This document shows positions 13,824-20,474 of a stretch of 42,541 bases of DNA, piece by piece. The position numbers were made by a program, and so were the translations under genes. The notes beneath the pieces were generated by a model. It saw only the letters and a program-made list of their open reading frames with translations, was not told where the DNA came from and ran no database searches. The DNA is taken from IMG/VR virus record IMGVR_UViG_3300020183_000164, positions 1 through 42,541 of that record; one strand, 5' to 3'. The stretch comes from a virus. Every line of letters starts with the position of its first letter. Position 1 is the stretch's first letter.

Positions 13824-13851
13824 GGAACTTTTTCAACCCCCAAACCTCTAA
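13824..13851 (+). promoter_or_regulatory. Sigma-E-like promoter of HNH-like gene unit
   Basis: GGAACTT (13824-13830), exactly 16 bp, TCTAA (13847-13851), 31 bp before ATG 13883. The leader is almost free of G. Confidence 0.7.
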
Positions 13852-13882
13852 CAACCACCCCAAACCAAGGACACAACCCACC

Positions 13883-14431
13883 ATGCCCATTACCAAAGAA
13901 CCCAACTACCCCACCGCCAGCGGATTGCCCGAGACTGACGAGCACCTAGAGATGTTTAGGGATTGGATCGAAGAGAACACCGATATGGATTCCGTAACGA
14001 ACTGCTGGAATTGGAAGGGCGCAATCGACAAGAACACCAACGTAGCCCGCTACAAGAACAACAGTGCCGCCACCTACATTTTCAAAATCATCAACCGTAT
14101 CCCTGCCGATAACCCCGGGCGCATATTCAGAACGTGCCGTAATAACTTATGCGTAAACCCCGAACACTCCCGCGTTGCCATAGGCCCAAGAACCAAGGCC
14201 AAGGTCAGGCTAGAGGAAACCCTTGGGGGCGCACTGCTGACCCCCTCGCAGTTTGAGGAGGTCAAAGAACTGCTAAATAAGAACTTAGTAGCGATGGTCG
14301 TTGACGAGATACAGCGGGGCGTAGCGAAAGAGATCCGCATGGTGGAAAAACTAATAGTAGAAGGCGTGGTGGCAGAACTGATACGGGTGAGGTTCGATGA
14401 GATGGTCGCCAAGGCGATAAGGGGAAAATGA
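13883..14431 (+). CDS. Degenerate HNH-endonuclease-like protein
   Basis: A 182-aa protein. The N-terminal half resembles phage HNH nucleases of the CWxWxG type: NCWNWKGAIDKN (about 40-51), then FRTCRNNLCVNPEH (about 80-93), which retains the zinc-ligand and NPEH parts. The usual first catalytic His before the C-x-n-x-x-C motif is Arg/Thr here, so cleavage may be lost. The second half is a helical region with repeated hydrophobic heptads (VAMVVDEIQRGVAKEIRMVEKLI) not usual in homing nucleases. AAGGA lies 12 nt before the start. Loss of activity and a change to a DNA-binding or oligomeric role is inference. Confidence 0.7.
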   Translation: MPITKEPNYPTASGLPETDEHLEMFRDWIEENTDMDSVTNCWNWKGAIDKNTNVARYKNNSAATYIFKIINRIPADNPGRIFRTCRNNLCVNPEHSRVAIGPRTKAKVRLEETLGGALLTPSQFEEVKELLNKNLVAMVVDEIQRGVAKEIRMVEKLIVEGVVAELIRVRFDEMVAKAIRGK

Positions 14432-14742
14432 TGGGACAGGTAAAAAAAGAAATGATGAGTGCGGAGGTCTGGTGGCCTGTGGCCTACCTTTCGGACAAGC
14501 CAGTCGTGACCAAGATGAAGAAAGAAGAACTCATAGCGCGGCTCAGGCTTATGGAGGGGCATCTGAAGATGTATGAGATCTTGGAGAAAACCTTTGGCTA
14601 CTGCCACCCTGATGTTCAAGTGGCCCGGATGGGCAAGGCCGAAGCACTAAGGGTGCATGAGAAGATGGAGAGGGAGAGGATGGAGATGGGGATAGAGAAG
14701 ATACGGGAGAAAAGTCCAAAAAGTCCAAAACCCTTAACGTGA
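14428..14742 (+). CDS. Small early protein with FGYCxPxxQxARM motif
   Basis: A 104-aa, helical, charged protein starting at overlapping ATGATG codons on the previous stop. The segment EKTFGYCHPDVQVARMGKAEA is matched by FGFCRPETQLARMELGEA in the protein at 15714, so the two share a small unnamed domain. A basic tail (KSPKSPKP) ends the protein. No function is known to me. Confidence 0.7.
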   Translation: MMGQVKKEMMSAEVWWPVAYLSDKPVVTKMKKEELIARLRLMEGHLKMYEILEKTFGYCHPDVQVARMGKAEALRVHEKMERERMEMGIEKIREKSPKSPKPLT

Positions 14743-14825
14743 GCCAGGTGAGCCACCCCCAAAAACACCACGCTCTATAACAACCCACCACACCCCCATC
14801 CCGCCCCTAGGATCTCCCCCGCACA
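14743..14825 (+). other. C/A-rich spacer before a promoter
   Basis: No gene or terminator is visible. The stretch is C/A-rich (for example CTCTATAACAACCCACCACA), like the leader after 13851. The promoter at 14826 follows. Confidence 0.4.
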
Positions 14826-14853
14826 GGAACTAACTCTCCCGCCCACTGTCTAA
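14826..14853 (+). promoter_or_regulatory. Sigma-E-like promoter of small-gene cluster
   Basis: GGAACTA (14826-14832), exactly 16 bp, TCTAA (14849-14853), then CTTATATGGG. It aligns without gaps to the promoter at 17148 over 40 bases. Its leader of about 90 bp carries a palindromic motif. Confidence 0.7.
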
Positions 14854-14913
14854 CTTATATGGGCCAAGTTGCGTGCCCTACGAGCCCGGGGAGCAAACAC
14901 TACATCAGCCGGG

Positions 14914-14933
14914 AAATCACAGTCGTTACTTTT
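14914..14933 (-). promoter_or_regulatory. Dispersed palindromic motif, site 7
   Basis: AAATCACAGTCGTTACTTTT, the reverse orientation of AAAAGTAAC-TGTGATTT, in the leader between the promoter and ATG 14946. Confidence 0.5.
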
Positions 14934-14945
14934 CAGGGGTTGGGT

Positions 14946-15161
14946 ATGAGCACCGAGACACAGTGCATTTTTTGTGGTGACTATTTAAGTCAAGGTCGTT
15001 GGGCGTTGGGGTATAGAACGTGCCTATTCTGTGGCGAAGAGCAGGCAAGGCAAGAACGGATGAGTTGGTGCGTGGCCCCCATGCACAAGAGCAATTACAT
15101 GCTCATAACAAACAAGACAGACCTAGCAGGGCTGAACAACAAGGGAGGGTTGGTGAAGTGA
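14946..15161 (+). CDS. Small zinc-ribbon protein
   Basis: A 71-aa protein with two CxxC pairs (CIFCGDYL near 7-14 and CLFCGEEQA near 26-34), forming a likely four-Cys zinc ribbon. A conserved-looking tail follows (APMHKSNYMLITNKTDLAGLNNKGG). I recall this family from many environmental phages as a small protein without assigned function. ATG 14946 is chosen because the longer frame would run through the leader motif. Binding of nucleic acid is possible. The next gene overlaps its stop. Confidence 0.75.
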   Translation: MSTETQCIFCGDYLSQGRWALGYRTCLFCGEEQARQERMSWCVAPMHKSNYMLITNKTDLAGLNNKGGLVK

Positions 15162-15322
15162 ACGGCGAGGAGTTTTTGTGTCAGGACTTGGAGGCCAAGT
15201 TATTTAAGTGGTTTCTGTCCCGGTTCGACGCACCGAGGATCATCGCGGCGCGGCATAAGGAGTTAGTGGAAAGTGGGCTATTGAAGGAGGGCTACGATGA
15301 AGACGAGAAATCACGCAAGTGA
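15158..15322 (+). CDS. Small early protein, GTG start
   Basis: A 54-aa acidic protein starting at GTG 15158, which overlaps the previous stop (GTGA) behind AAGGGAGG. It contains LFKWFLSRFDAPRIIAARHKEL, a likely helix pair. The function is unknown. Confidence 0.55.
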   Translation: MNGEEFLCQDLEAKLFKWFLSRFDAPRIIAARHKELVESGLLKEGYDEDEKSRK

Positions 15323-15470
15323 CTATGCCGTGGGAGAAGTTGTCCGGTGGCTATGGAACAAAGAGGTTGGGGTGATAGTCAAAGTTAGTGAGGTGACTAA
15401 TACTATCGAGGTGATCTTTGATAGCGGCAAGGAGCAGTTGTTATGGTGCGATCAGATAGAGAAGGTGTAG
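15297..15470 (+). CDS. Very small protein, SH3-like repeat family
   Basis: A 57-aa protein starting at ATG 15297 behind GAAGGAGG and overlapping the previous gene by 26 nt. DYAVGEVVRWLWNKEVGVIVKV followed by EVIFDSGKEQLLW resembles YAVGEAVRDKVTSVIGVVLK in the next gene and, more weakly, WGIGEVCWHTFHGRCIVKG in the gene at 16851. The alternating strand pattern suggests a small SH3/KOW-like barrel. Palindromic motif site 8 lies in its first codons. The function is unknown. Confidence 0.6.
   Translation: MKTRNHASDYAVGEVVRWLWNKEVGVIVKVSEVTNTIEVIFDSGKEQLLWCDQIEKV
15308..15326 (+). promoter_or_regulatory. Dispersed palindromic motif, site 8 (intragenic)
   Basis: AAATCAC-GCAA-GTGACTAT, a wider-spaced variant resembling site 15. 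Confidence 0.3.
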
Positions 15471-15724
15471 GGCTAGAGCGGTGGGAGAAGTGGGATGAGG
15501 CAGAGATGAATTATTTGATGCGGTACGAGCAGAAAGATTGGCAAGATTGGGCGGGGGATAACAGTGTCTACGCAGTGGGCGAAGCAGTGCGGGATAAAGT
15601 AACAAGTGTGATAGGCGTTGTGCTAAAGCCTTTTGCCAAGACAGGGTTGTACGTTATGTTCCCTCAGTACGATGTGCCTCAGTTGGTACGTTCAGCAAAC
15701 GTGGAGAAATTAAATGAAGATTAA
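15443..15724 (+). CDS. Small early protein, SH3-like repeat family
   Basis: A 93-aa protein. The start at 15443 lies 8 nt after AAGGAG and overlaps the previous gene by 28 nt; an internal Met at 15506 is less well placed. The C-terminal part (YAVGEAVRDKVTSVIGVVLK, VMFPQYDVPQLV) matches the fold pattern of the 57-aa neighbour, so the two look like tandem paralogs. The function is unknown. Confidence 0.65.
   Translation: MVRSDREGVGLERWEKWDEAEMNYLMRYEQKDWQDWAGDNSVYAVGEAVRDKVTSVIGVVLKPFAKTGLYVMFPQYDVPQLVRSANVEKLNED
15596..15613 (+). promoter_or_regulatory. Dispersed palindromic motif, site 9 (intragenic)
   Basis: AAAGTAACAAGTGTGATA, inside a coding region. Confidence 0.45.
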
Positions 15725-16040
15725 AGGTGTTAGTGGTGCGGAGTACGAAGAATGGAAACCGCCCACTGAAACGGCAAAAGCATGGAAGCCGCCGAAGGAT
15801 TATGAGAATGTGTTAGAACGTCAAAACAAATCACTGCAAGACACAGTGGTGCACTTGACCGCTTTAATTCATACGTTTGGGTTTTGCCGACCCGAAACGC
15901 AGTTAGCCCGCATGGAACTAGGCGAGGCCACTGAGCGGTACGTGCTAAATAAAAGTTATGACGAGAAGAACTACGGAGCGATAGCCAAGCATGTATTGGC
16001 ACAGATGCGAGCCAAGGGGGAGATGCCCGATGAGAATTAA
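15714..16040 (+). CDS. Small early protein with FGFCxPxxQxARM motif
   Basis: A 108-aa helical protein overlapping the previous stop by 11 nt. FGFCRPETQLARMELGEATERY is a paralogous copy of the motif in the protein at 14428. The N-terminal Trp/Pro-rich segment (EWKPPTETAKAWKPPKDYENV) contains a repeated W-K-P-P pattern and could be an extended binding arm. The function is unknown. Confidence 0.7.
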   Translation: MKIKGVSGAEYEEWKPPTETAKAWKPPKDYENVLERQNKSLQDTVVHLTALIHTFGFCRPETQLARMELGEATERYVLNKSYDEKNYGAIAKHVLAQMRAKGEMPDEN

Positions 16041-16308
16041 AACGTTGTTGGGTGAGAGCGAAGATAGGGGTGTGAAATATAGGTTCTCAGCACACATCTT
16101 TTTAGAATACCCGACTATTCCGATTCCCTTAAAAGTAGCAATGGGGATTTTCCGTCAAGCAGATGCGGCAGAAGCATGGGCCAATCAGTGCTTAGAAATT
16201 ATGGGAGAGGATCAGACTTGGGCAGATGCAGGGGATGCTCAAGAGATGGACACGTGGTTGTCCATGCACTTACCCCCTGATGACTTTGAGCGCGAGCACG
16301 CGCAGTAG
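16030..16308 (+). CDS. Small early protein of unknown function
   Basis: A 92-aa protein; ATG 16030 overlaps the previous stop and follows GGGGGAG. Mixed alpha/beta composition with VKYRFSAHIFLEYP and an Asp/Glu-rich C-terminus. No domain is recognised. Confidence 0.65.
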   Translation: MRIKTLLGESEDRGVKYRFSAHIFLEYPTIPIPLKVAMGIFRQADAAEAWANQCLEIMGEDQTWADAGDAQEMDTWLSMHLPPDDFEREHAQ

Positions 16309-16320
16309 AGGAGAAGTGAA

Positions 16321-16551
16321 ATGAAAGTTTATAGAGTGCATTATCAAACTGATGGGGGTTGGGTAAACGAGTGGTTTGCTACAAAAGCAGAAGCCAAGCA
16401 AGCCATAAAAGAAATAAAGAATGAAAGAAAGGATGATGAAATAAATGGTGACGGTTTGCTTGATTCTGAGCCGGAATTGAAAGTTATCCCGACTGATAAG
16501 AAAGGGCTTGTGCGGTGGTTAAACCTTTGGCACGGAGGTGCTCGGCTATGA
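16321..16551 (+). CDS. Small early protein of unknown function
   Basis: A 76-aa protein starting behind GAGGAGAAGTGAA. MKVYRVHYQTDGGWVNEWFATKAEAKQAIKEIK is a pattern I have met in other phages: a beta hairpin followed by a charged helix, often read as a small single-domain protein. No function is assigned. It overlaps the next gene by 4 nt. Confidence 0.65.
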   Translation: MKVYRVHYQTDGGWVNEWFATKAEAKQAIKEIKNERKDDEINGDGLLDSEPELKVIPTDKKGLVRWLNLWHGGARL

Positions 16552-16664
16552 CCCCCCATGAAGCCGCCCAAAGCGTGGCGTGGTTTGCTTTTATAGTTGT
16601 TATTGGTATTGGATTAGTTATGTGGTACGACATTAGAAAGGAGAAGCGTGATGGCAAAAAGTAA
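16548..16664 (+). CDS. 38-aa single-pass membrane protein
   Basis: A very short gene starting at ATG 16548, 9 nt after GGAGG. It encodes one hydrophobic helix (WFAFIVVIGIGLVMWY, about residues 12-27) followed by a basic cytoplasmic-type tail (RKEKRDGKK). The start and stop overlap both neighbours, supporting translation. It could be a holin-like or membrane-modulating peptide; size alone does not decide. Confidence 0.6.
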   Translation: MTPHEAAQSVAWFAFIVVIGIGLVMWYDIRKEKRDGKK

Positions 16665-16851
16665 GAAGTGGGACACCATATATGAGCATGGTAGTCCGAC
16701 ACTCATGGTGGATAAAGAATCATCACAGGATTACATCATAGGTGGTGATGACGTAGGGCGACTGCGGGCAATCGTGGATCACTTAAAAACCGATTGGCCC
16801 GAGCTAGCTGACACTTTGAATGAAGTGTTAAGTAATTTAGTGGAGGTGTGA
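16651..16851 (+). CDS. Small early protein of unknown function
   Basis: A 66-aa protein. ATG 16651 is 7 nt after AGGAG; the GTG just before it is less likely. It is acidic and helical in its second half (GRLRAIVDHLKTDWPELADTL). No domain is recognised. Confidence 0.6.
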   Translation: MAKSKKWDTIYEHGSPTLMVDKESSQDYIIGGDDVGRLRAIVDHLKTDWPELADTLNEVLSNLVEV

Positions 16852-17132
16852 TGAGTAGAGGAGTAAGAGATTGGGGAATCGGAGAAGTTTGTTGGCATAC
16901 TTTTCATGGGCGTTGCATAGTCAAGGGGATTCCTAGGCCTCCGATTGTTGGGTGGTTGGGTAACCTTTCTCCTGACTTGGTTGTCATTCGTGAGAGTGAT
17001 GGCAAAGAATTGGTTTTTAATTCAGATCACGTAACTAACGGTGGAGATCCTTTGTGTAATGTCCATGACCTCATTCCGATTGACGAGTGGGATGCAAGCA
17101 AGGAACTTAAGCGACTAGCGGAGGAGATCTGA
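16851..17132 (+). CDS. Small early protein, possible SH3-like fold
   Basis: A 93-aa protein, last gene of the small-gene unit, starting at ATG 16851 overlapping the previous stop, behind GGAGG. WGIGEVCWHTFHGRCIVKG, VVIRESDGKELVFNSDHV and HDLIPIDEW give a strand-rich pattern similar to the small paralogs at 15297 and 15443. The function is unknown. Confidence 0.65.
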   Translation: MSRGVRDWGIGEVCWHTFHGRCIVKGIPRPPIVGWLGNLSPDLVVIRESDGKELVFNSDHVTNGGDPLCNVHDLIPIDEWDASKELKRLAEEI

Positions 17133-17147
17133 ATATGCCCCCGCATG

Positions 17148-17175
17148 GGAACTTTTTTCCCCATTTGCACTCTAA
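17148..17175 (+). promoter_or_regulatory. Sigma-E-like promoter of the AAA+/VWA cassette
   Basis: GGAACTT (17148-17154), exactly 16 bp, TCTAA (17171-17175), then CTAATATGGG. A leader of about 95 bp holds a perfect palindrome. A second TCTAACATCTTATGGAG element (near 17250), resembling the -10 part of the promoter at 12692, lies closer to the start. Confidence 0.7.
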
Positions 17176-17212
17176 CTAATATGGGCATGATCCATCGCCC
17201 ATGCACCGCCGG

Positions 17213-17232
17213 AAAATCACATGTGTGATTTT
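17213..17232 (+). promoter_or_regulatory. Dispersed palindromic motif, site 10 (best symmetric copy)
   Basis: AAAATCACA-TG-TGTGATTTT, perfect 9-bp arms, in the leader of the AAA+ gene. Confidence 0.65.
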
Positions 17233-17273
17233 TTATTTGAAGTTGTACATCTAACATCTTATGGAGAGATTGT

Positions 17274-18344
17274 ATGAGCCGAGTATCTTTTGGACTATCA
17301 GTAGATTTTGACCAAGCGGTAACGTTGGTCGCAGAACTAGGGGAGGAGGTTTGCTATTTGTTTCAAGGCGAGCCCGGTGTTGGCAAATCAAGCATGCTAA
17401 AACCACTCAGTGCACGTTTTCCTACGCACGAAGTTGCTTACATCGATTGTGCGAATCTTGATCTTGGCGATATTGCCATGCCCTTTATTGATCGAGAGTT
17501 GAACTGCACTAAGTATTACCCAAACGCACACTTCAAGATGCACACAGGCAAGCCCGTCATCATCATGCTAGATGAGTTGACCAAGGCCAGCCAATCAGTG
17601 CAGAACATGCTATTGCCTTTGATCTTAGAGCGCAGGATCGGTGACATCAAGTTGCCAGCGGGATCTCTTGTGTTTGCTACGGGTAATTTGTTTGGCGATA
17701 ACGTGGGTGATCATCTTAAAGCGCATGCTAAGAACCGTATGGATTGCGTACCGTTCCGTAAACCTACCACTAAACAATGGGTCAAGTGGGCGATGAATAA
17801 CAATGTGACAGAAGAGGTGTTGGCGTTCGTTGATCAGTATCCCGAGGTTATGTATTCGTACACGGATGGGGGGCAAGAGAAGAACAAATACATCTACAAC
17901 CCCAAAGAACAACAGTTGGGTTTTGTTTCTCCTCGCTCTCTTGAGAAGGCATCCTTTGTTGTTAAGAAGCGCAAGGCTATTGGTGATGAAGCGATGCTTG
18001 CATCTCTTATCGGCTTACTTGGCGAAGCGGGTGCTCGTGACCTGCATGCCTTTGTGAATCTTGATGATAAGTTGCCAACGTTTGATTCGTTGATCGCAAG
18101 CCCAGACACGGCTCCGATTCCCGATGATCCGATTGCAGTTTGCATCTTGGTCTACAAGGCAGTCGTGCATGTGACTAAAGATCAAATGCCTAAGTGGGTA
18201 ACGTACATGAACCGACTCAAGAAAGAGAACCAAGGTCTTTTTGCAAGATCTTTATTGGAGTCTCCAAACTCCAAGGCCGCCGGTAGCAAGGAGTTTATTG
18301 ATTGGGCCACGCAGAACAATTACATCTTTGCCAAGGCTAACTAA
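17274..18344 (+). CDS. MoxR-type AAA+ ATPase
   Basis: A 356-aa ATPase with Walker A GEPGVGKSS (32-40), Walker B VIIMLDE (95-101), sensor 1 FATGN (134-138) and an arginine-containing SPRSLEKA near 230 as sensor 2. The loop between Walker A and B and the LAD after the ATPase core fit the MoxR family, which works with VWA-domain partners to remodel or activate protein complexes. The next gene encodes such a partner. A sigma-E-like promoter and palindromic motif precede it. The target of the machine in infection is unknown. Confidence 0.85.
   Translation: MSRVSFGLSVDFDQAVTLVAELGEEVCYLFQGEPGVGKSSMLKPLSARFPTHEVAYIDCANLDLGDIAMPFIDRELNCTKYYPNAHFKMHTGKPVIIMLDELTKASQSVQNMLLPLILERRIGDIKLPAGSLVFATGNLFGDNVGDHLKAHAKNRMDCVPFRKPTTKQWVKWAMNNNVTEEVLAFVDQYPEVMYSYTDGGQEKNKYIYNPKEQQLGFVSPRSLEKASFVVKKRKAIGDEAMLASLIGLLGEAGARDLHAFVNLDDKLPTFDSLIASPDTAPIPDDPIAVCILVYKAVVHVTKDQMPKWVTYMNRLKKENQGLFARSLLESPNSKAAGSKEFIDWATQNNYIFAKAN
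17796..17810 (+). promoter_or_regulatory. Dispersed palindromic motif, site 11 (intragenic)
   Basis: AATAACAATGTGACA, within the AAA+ gene. Confidence 0.4.
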
Positions 18345-18363
18345 AGGGTATGCAGCACGCGTT

Positions 18364-18379
18364 AGTCACAATGTTATTT
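18364..18379 (-). promoter_or_regulatory. Dispersed palindromic motif, site 12
   Basis: AGTCACAATGTTATTT, reverse orientation, in the 49-bp gap before the VWA gene. Confidence 0.5.
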
Positions 18380-18393
18380 ATGAGGAGATCTTT

Positions 18394-19584
18394 ATGGACT
18401 TATCTAAACTAACCGCAGAGCAGCGCCTGCAAAGAACCCATGTGGCTCTGATGGCGCATAAGAAGTTTATTCTTATGTCCGGTGTGCTCGTTTCCGGCGA
18501 TGTCGATGTTATTGATTCGCCTACAAAAACGGCTTGCACGGATGGCCTTAATGTTGAGTACGGCCGAGAGTTTGTTAACAAGTTGACCGATAAGGAGTTA
18601 GCGTTCGTGGTCTTGCATGAGAATTGGCACAAGGCGTATAAGCACTTGTTGATCTGGAAAGATCTACATGACATTGACGCTAAAGTTGCCAACATGGCTT
18701 GCGATTATGTGATCAACCTGCAAATCAAGAAGTATGACCCAAACGGTGAGACATGCGTCATGCCCGAAAACGGTCTGCTAGATGAGCGGTTTGATGGCAT
18801 GGACACTCGCCAAGTCTTTGACATTCTGATGAAGGAGAAAGAAGAGAACAGTGAGGGTGGTGGCGAATCCGAGGATGGTGGCTTTGATGAGCATGACTGG
18901 GATGAGGCCAAGAGTTGGGATAAGGATAAGATCAAAGAGGTTGAGCGCAAGATCGATCAGGCTCTCCGCCAAGGCGAAGTGTTGCTTAAGAAGAAAGGCG
19001 ATGCGGGTAGTGGTGGTAGTCGTGCGTTCGGTGAACTCTTGAATCCTATAACTGATCCCTATGAGTTGTTACGGGAATACATGGTATCGACTTGTAGTAA
19101 CAGAAGTGATTCTTCATGGCGCAGGCCAAACCGTAGGTTCATATCGCAAGATATTTACATGCCTACGCAAATTGCCGAGGCTATTGAGAGTATCGTTGTT
19201 GCAATCGATACATCAGGCTCTATCTCTAATCGTGAACTTGAACGGTTCCTGACGGAGGTGGCGCACATGTGCGAAGTGGTGTCGCCACAGAAGGTGCATG
19301 TCATGTATTGGGATACTAGTGTGTGTGCCCATGAGGTGTACGAGCAGGACAGGGTGCTTGAGATTGCTAGTAGTACCAAGCCCTCCGGTGGTGGTGGCAC
19401 TGATCCGACTTGTGTTGCTCAATACATGAGAAGTAACAATGTGACTGCACAGGTGATGATCATGCTGACCGATGGCTACATCGGCAACGTAACTCAAGCC
19501 GATTGGCAGGGCATGCCGCCTACCGTTTGGATGGTGGATGGGTCGAGGTCTGTAAACGTAGTTGGTAAAGTAATTTATCTTTAA
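18394..19584 (+). CDS. Metallopeptidase-like / VWA-domain protein
   Basis: A 396-aa protein starting at ATG 18394 behind TGAGGAGATC. The N-terminal half has HENWH (75-79), an HExxH zinc site, followed by NMACDYVIN (100-108), a pattern of the DUF2201-type putative metallopeptidases. A Gly/Glu/Asp-rich linker spans about 150-180. The C-terminal VWA domain carries MIDAS residues DTSGS (272-276), a Thr in GGGGTDP (333-337) and LTDG (358-361). MoxR plus VWA pairs act as chaperone-like complexes. Whether the peptidase is active is not shown, though the residues are intact. Confidence 0.85.
   Translation: MDLSKLTAEQRLQRTHVALMAHKKFILMSGVLVSGDVDVIDSPTKTACTDGLNVEYGREFVNKLTDKELAFVVLHENWHKAYKHLLIWKDLHDIDAKVANMACDYVINLQIKKYDPNGETCVMPENGLLDERFDGMDTRQVFDILMKEKEENSEGGGESEDGGFDEHDWDEAKSWDKDKIKEVERKIDQALRQGEVLLKKKGDAGSGGSRAFGELLNPITDPYELLREYMVSTCSNRSDSSWRRPNRRFISQDIYMPTQIAEAIESIVVAIDTSGSISNRELERFLTEVAHMCEVVSPQKVHVMYWDTSVCAHEVYEQDRVLEIASSTKPSGGGGTDPTCVAQYMRSNNVTAQVMIMLTDGYIGNVTQADWQGMPPTVWMVDGSRSVNVVGKVIYL
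19431..19446 (+). promoter_or_regulatory. Dispersed palindromic motif, site 13 (intragenic)
   Basis: AAGTAACAATGTGACT, within the VWA gene. A weaker variant lies at 19095-19112. Confidence 0.4.
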
Positions 19585-19598
19585 CTTAGGAGAGCAAA

Positions 19599-20450
19599 AT
19601 GAGTATCTCAAATCAAGCGATGTTGGTAGAACTTAGTATTGGGCATTGGACTGCAAACAAGTTGGATAGGCAAGTGTCCGAAGAAGTTGATGCAAGCAAG
19701 GGCACTAGGGTCAAAGCGGGTAACTATCGTAAGAACTTACTCGCCGGGGCCAAGGAGTTGGAGGACATTAAGAACTTTGTCGGTAACTTTCGCAATTGGC
19801 ATTACAGACAGACCATGCCGTGGGCTGACAGTGGCACTCGACTGCTGACTTTGAAGCGTTATCTTCCGTATGTGGGCGAGGTCAATGCCAAGATACAGGA
19901 GTTTGATGCGCTGAAGCGGCAGTTTATCTCAGTCTATCCTACCCTGATATCTCAGATGGCGTTTCAGTTGGGTAGTCTATTCAACCGTGACGAGTATCCG
20001 AGTGAGGATCAAGTTGAGCGTAAGTTTTATTTCAACGTCAATTACTTCCCTCTGCCCGAGGCGGGTGACTTTCGTGTTGATGTTGGCAACGAGGCATTGG
20101 CTGAACTGCAAACGCAATACTCTAGTCACTACGATAACAAGTTGAAGGAAGCGATGGCCGACGTATGGGGTCGTTTACATACCACACTGCAACATCTTTC
20201 TGAGCGACTGCAATCTTCGGATGACGGCACTAAGAAGGTCTTTCGTGATTCGTTGATTGGCAACGCAACGGAACTCTGCGGCATGCTGACTGACTTCAAT
20301 GTAACTAACGATCCACAGTTGGAGCAGGCTCGGAAGGACTTGGAGCAAGCCCTGCTTGGTGTAACTGCCCAAGATCTCAGAGAGAGTGTGCTTGTGCGGG
20401 AGGACGTTCGGGCCCGTGTCAACGAAATCCTTAATAAATTCGATTTCTAA
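19599..20450 (+). CDS. Third partner of AAA+/VWA cassette (DUF3150-like)
   Basis: A 283-aa protein 14 nt after the VWA gene, behind TAGGAGAGCAAA. It is mostly helical, with MLVELSIGHWTANKLDRQVSEE at the N-terminus, a Trp-containing stretch RNWHYRQTMPWADSG near 65-80, and a long helical C-terminal half (about 165-283). I associate this pattern with DUF3150-like proteins found beside phage MoxR genes, although the match is from memory. It may link substrate to the ATPase. No catalytic motif is visible. Confidence 0.7.
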   Translation: MSISNQAMLVELSIGHWTANKLDRQVSEEVDASKGTRVKAGNYRKNLLAGAKELEDIKNFVGNFRNWHYRQTMPWADSGTRLLTLKRYLPYVGEVNAKIQEFDALKRQFISVYPTLISQMAFQLGSLFNRDEYPSEDQVERKFYFNVNYFPLPEAGDFRVDVGNEALAELQTQYSSHYDNKLKEAMADVWGRLHTTLQHLSERLQSSDDGTKKVFRDSLIGNATELCGMLTDFNVTNDPQLEQARKDLEQALLGVTAQDLRESVLVREDVRARVNEILNKFDF

Positions 20451-20456
20451 ACGGAG

Positions 20457-20474
20457 AATCACAATGTTACAAAT
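20457..20474 (-). promoter_or_regulatory. Dispersed palindromic motif, site 14, over a start codon
   Basis: AATCACAATGTTACAAAT, reverse orientation. It includes ATG 20464, so a bound protein could affect only transcription through it, while the RNA form would overlap the initiation region. Confidence 0.5.

Noticed and set aside
17102-17132. GGAACTT followed by TCTGA near the end of the gene at 16851
   Set aside because: The spacing is 19 bp rather than 16 and the exact site at 17148 lies just downstream.
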